Position numbers and translations under genes: made by a program. Below the pieces are notes generated by a model. That model saw nothing but the letters and a program-made list of their open reading frames with translations. It was not told the DNA's origin and searched no databases. 64,000 nucleotides of DNA from contig NZ_JAUSVX010000010.1 in NCBI RefSeq assembly GCF_030814995.1, positions 1 to 64,000 on the forward strand, written 5' to 3'. Below, in pieces: positions 62,520 through 64,000 of this stretch. Within the stretch, counting starts at the first letter, position 1. Each line of letters begins with the position of its first letter. This DNA is from Labrys wisconsinensis. GTDB lineage: Bacteria > Pseudomonadota > Alphaproteobacteria > Rhizobiales > Labraceae.

Positions 62520-63794
62520 ATGCGGAACTTGAAGTGGGCCGTCGCCTTGGCTGCCGTCCTCGCGTCTTCCACCGCAGCCTTGGCGCAGAGCAAGCCGGAA
62601 ATCTGGAATTATTATGCCGCCGGCTCGGAAAAGGCCGGCATGGACGCCCTTATCGCCTATGCCAACAAGCAAAATCCGGACACGCCGGTCGGCAGCCGCA
62701 TCATACCCGGCAATGTGGTGGAGCTGCGCCGGCAGTTGCAGACCGCCTTCATGGGCGGCAAGCCGCCGGCCGCCTATCAGAGCTCCATGGCCTCCGAGCT
62801 CAAGACTTTCGTCGATGGCGGGCGGCTGCATCCGCTCACCGATGTCTGGAAGGAAATCGACGGAGACAAGATCTTTCCCGAGGGCGTTCAACGCGCCGTG
62901 AAGATCAACGGCATTCCCTATGGCATTCCTTTTGATTTTTCGCTGATCAATGAAGTCTTCTACAACAAGAGCATCTTCGAAAAGCTGAAGCTGAGCGCGC
63001 CGAAGAATTGGGACGAATTCGTCGCGGCCTGCGACACGCTCCGCAAGGGTGGTGTCGAGCCGCTCGCCAATGCCGGCGGACCGTTCTGGAGCCTCTACAA
63101 TTTCTATGCGCCGCTGGTCTCGACGGTGGGCGTCGACGGCTATTACAGGATCGCCCGCGGCGAGCTGGCCTTCGACTCGCCGGAATTCCGCAAGGCGCTG
63201 GACCTCTATCGCAAGAGCATGGTGAGCTGCTACGCCAGGAACTGGAGCGGCAAGACCTGGACCCAGGCGGCCGACGACCTCGCCAACGCCAAGGCGGGCA
63301 TGTTCATGATGGGCATCTGGGCCGCCGCCTATCTGCAGCAGGCGGGCATGGAAGCCGGCAAGGCTTTCGACGTCTTCCCGGCGCCGGGCACGGAAGACAA
63401 GGTGATCTTCCAGATGGACGCCTTCGCCGTGCCGGAGGGGCCGCAGGACAACATCAAGACGGCGGAGGCCTTCATCAAGGCGACGTCGAGCGTCGACGGC
63501 CAGGCGGCCTTCGCCGTGCCGAAGGGCTCCCTGGCTCCCAACATCCAGGTCAGCCCGAAGATCTACGGCTATGCCGGCGCCAGGTTCGCCGAGCAGCTCG
63601 CCCTCGCCTCCAAGAGCCAGGCCGTGCTGCCCAATCTGTTCTTCCTGCTCCCGCCGGACGTCGGCGCCGAGCTCGGCAACCAGATCGAACGCTTCGCCAT
63701 CGATCCCTCACAGGCCAACGAGGACGCGATGATCTCCACCCTCGAAGGCGCGCGCAAGGATGCGCTGGAGAGCAACGCCTACATCAAATGGTGA
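62520..63794 (+). CDS. Sugar-type ABC extracellular binding protein
   Basis: 424 residues; GGAGAAG precedes the ATG. Signal peptide WAVALAAVLASSTAALA. Family 1 features include the RRQLQTAFMGGKPPAAYQS segment, INGIPYGIPFDFSLINEVFYN and LSAPKNWDEFVAACDTL. It captures the solute for the importer of this cluster. A permease gene follows after 70 bp. Confidence 0.88.
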   Translation: MRNLKWAVALAAVLASSTAALAQSKPEIWNYYAAGSEKAGMDALIAYANKQNPDTPVGSRIIPGNVVELRRQLQTAFMGGKPPAAYQSSMASELKTFVDGGRLHPLTDVWKEIDGDKIFPEGVQRAVKINGIPYGIPFDFSLINEVFYNKSIFEKLKLSAPKNWDEFVAACDTLRKGGVEPLANAGGPFWSLYNFYAPLVSTVGVDGYYRIARGELAFDSPEFRKALDLYRKSMVSCYARNWSGKTWTQAADDLANAKAGMFMMGIWAAAYLQQAGMEAGKAFDVFPAPGTEDKVIFQMDAFAVPEGPQDNIKTAEAFIKATSSVDGQAAFAVPKGSLAPNIQVSPKIYGYAGARFAEQLALASKSQAVLPNLFFLLPPDVGAELGNQIERFAIDPSQANEDAMISTLEGARKDALESNAYIKW

Positions 63795-63864
63795 GGCGTC
63801 GGCGCGCCGGGCGACCTCCCGCGCCCGGCGCGCCAGCCGTCCCGCGTCACGAGCTGCGATCCGC

Positions 63865-64000
63865 ATGGCAGGCGTCAGAAGCGTCTTCGGTCTCCCGCGT
63901 TCCACCCTCGCCTTCGGCGCCTTCCTGGCACTGCCGGTGGCGCTGTTCCTGATCTTCTTCATCTATCCCATCGTCTCCACCGTCTACATCTCGCTGCACG
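63865..64000 (+). CDS. Sugar ABC transporter permease (MalF type, partial at right edge)
   Basis: The ATG at 63865 opens MAGVRSVFGLPRSTLAFGAFL, and the first hydrophobic helix ALPVALFLIFFIYPIVSTVY is typical of MalF/UgpA permeases. Cut by the window edge after 45 codons. Follows the binding-protein gene on the same strand. Confidence 0.8.
   Translation, partial: MAGVRSVFGLPRSTLAFGAFLALPVALFLIFFIYPIVSTVYISLH

Overview
The window is about 64 kb of GC-rich DNA (roughly 70% by eye) with dense, tightly packed genes, strong GC3 codon use, and frequent GTG/TTG starts. A ChvE/GguAB-type sugar transporter, many ABC importers, a Mesorhizobium-like pyridoxamine-pyruvate transaminase homologue and short palindromic intergenic repeats all point to an alphaproteobacterium of the Hyphomicrobiales (Rhizobiales) with a nutrient-scavenging lifestyle. 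No rRNA, CRISPR array, integrase or transposase is visible. There is one tRNA.

Layout. 1-4.2 kb: the 3' part of a giant RTX (calcium-binding, type I secreted) protein with an inserted discoidin-like domain. 4.2-5.3 kb (minus): His-rich cupin and RpiB. 5.4-13.6 kb (plus): amidase, a complete PotABCD-type polyamine ABC importer, and a penicillin-acylase-family Ntn hydrolase. 13.6-23.7 kb (minus): a long operon with a PPAT-like aminotransferase, an oligopeptide-type ABC importer (binding protein, two permeases, two ATPases), homocysteine methyltransferase, an AguB-like N-carbamoylputrescine amidohydrolase and a YtcJ-like amidohydrolase. Together the 5-24 kb block looks like an amide/amine/polyamine uptake and salvage island.

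23.8-33 kb: a membrane protein of unknown function, an L-arabinose/D-galactose 1-dehydrogenase, an unusual GH25 + NlpC/P60 cell-wall hydrolase, then a GntR/FadR regulator with the chvE-gguA-gguB sugar importer. TNGTNNNACNA-type operators sit at both promoters. 33.1-35.4 kb (minus): a compact AAA ATPase + RloB-like gene pair with overlapping ATGA, followed by a small orphan gene. This is the best candidate in the window for an uncharacterised (possibly anti-phage) system.

35.5-44.3 kb and 56.4-64 kb hold two separately regulated, similarly built clusters. Each has a sugar-type ABC importer (binding protein, MalF/MalG permeases, UgpC-type ATPase), an M81 (MlrC-like) metalloprotein and a SIS/ROK/RpiR-type regulator or enzyme. 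The second cluster runs off the right edge. 44.3-51 kb (mostly minus): M23 peptidase, AhpD-like protein, DUF4105 protein, thioesterase, a stand-alone divergent EF-Tu and a DbpA-type DEAD-box helicase. 51.2-56 kb: a MASE1-PAS-GGDEF diguanylate cyclase, a PEP-utiliser mobile-domain protein lacking its phosphohistidine, an inositol-monophosphatase-family enzyme, tRNA-Met and a decayed solute-binding-protein fragment.

Start sites were chosen from visible Shine-Dalgarno sequences, overlaps with upstream stops and family-typical N-termini. All family assignments come from reading motifs, not from database searches.
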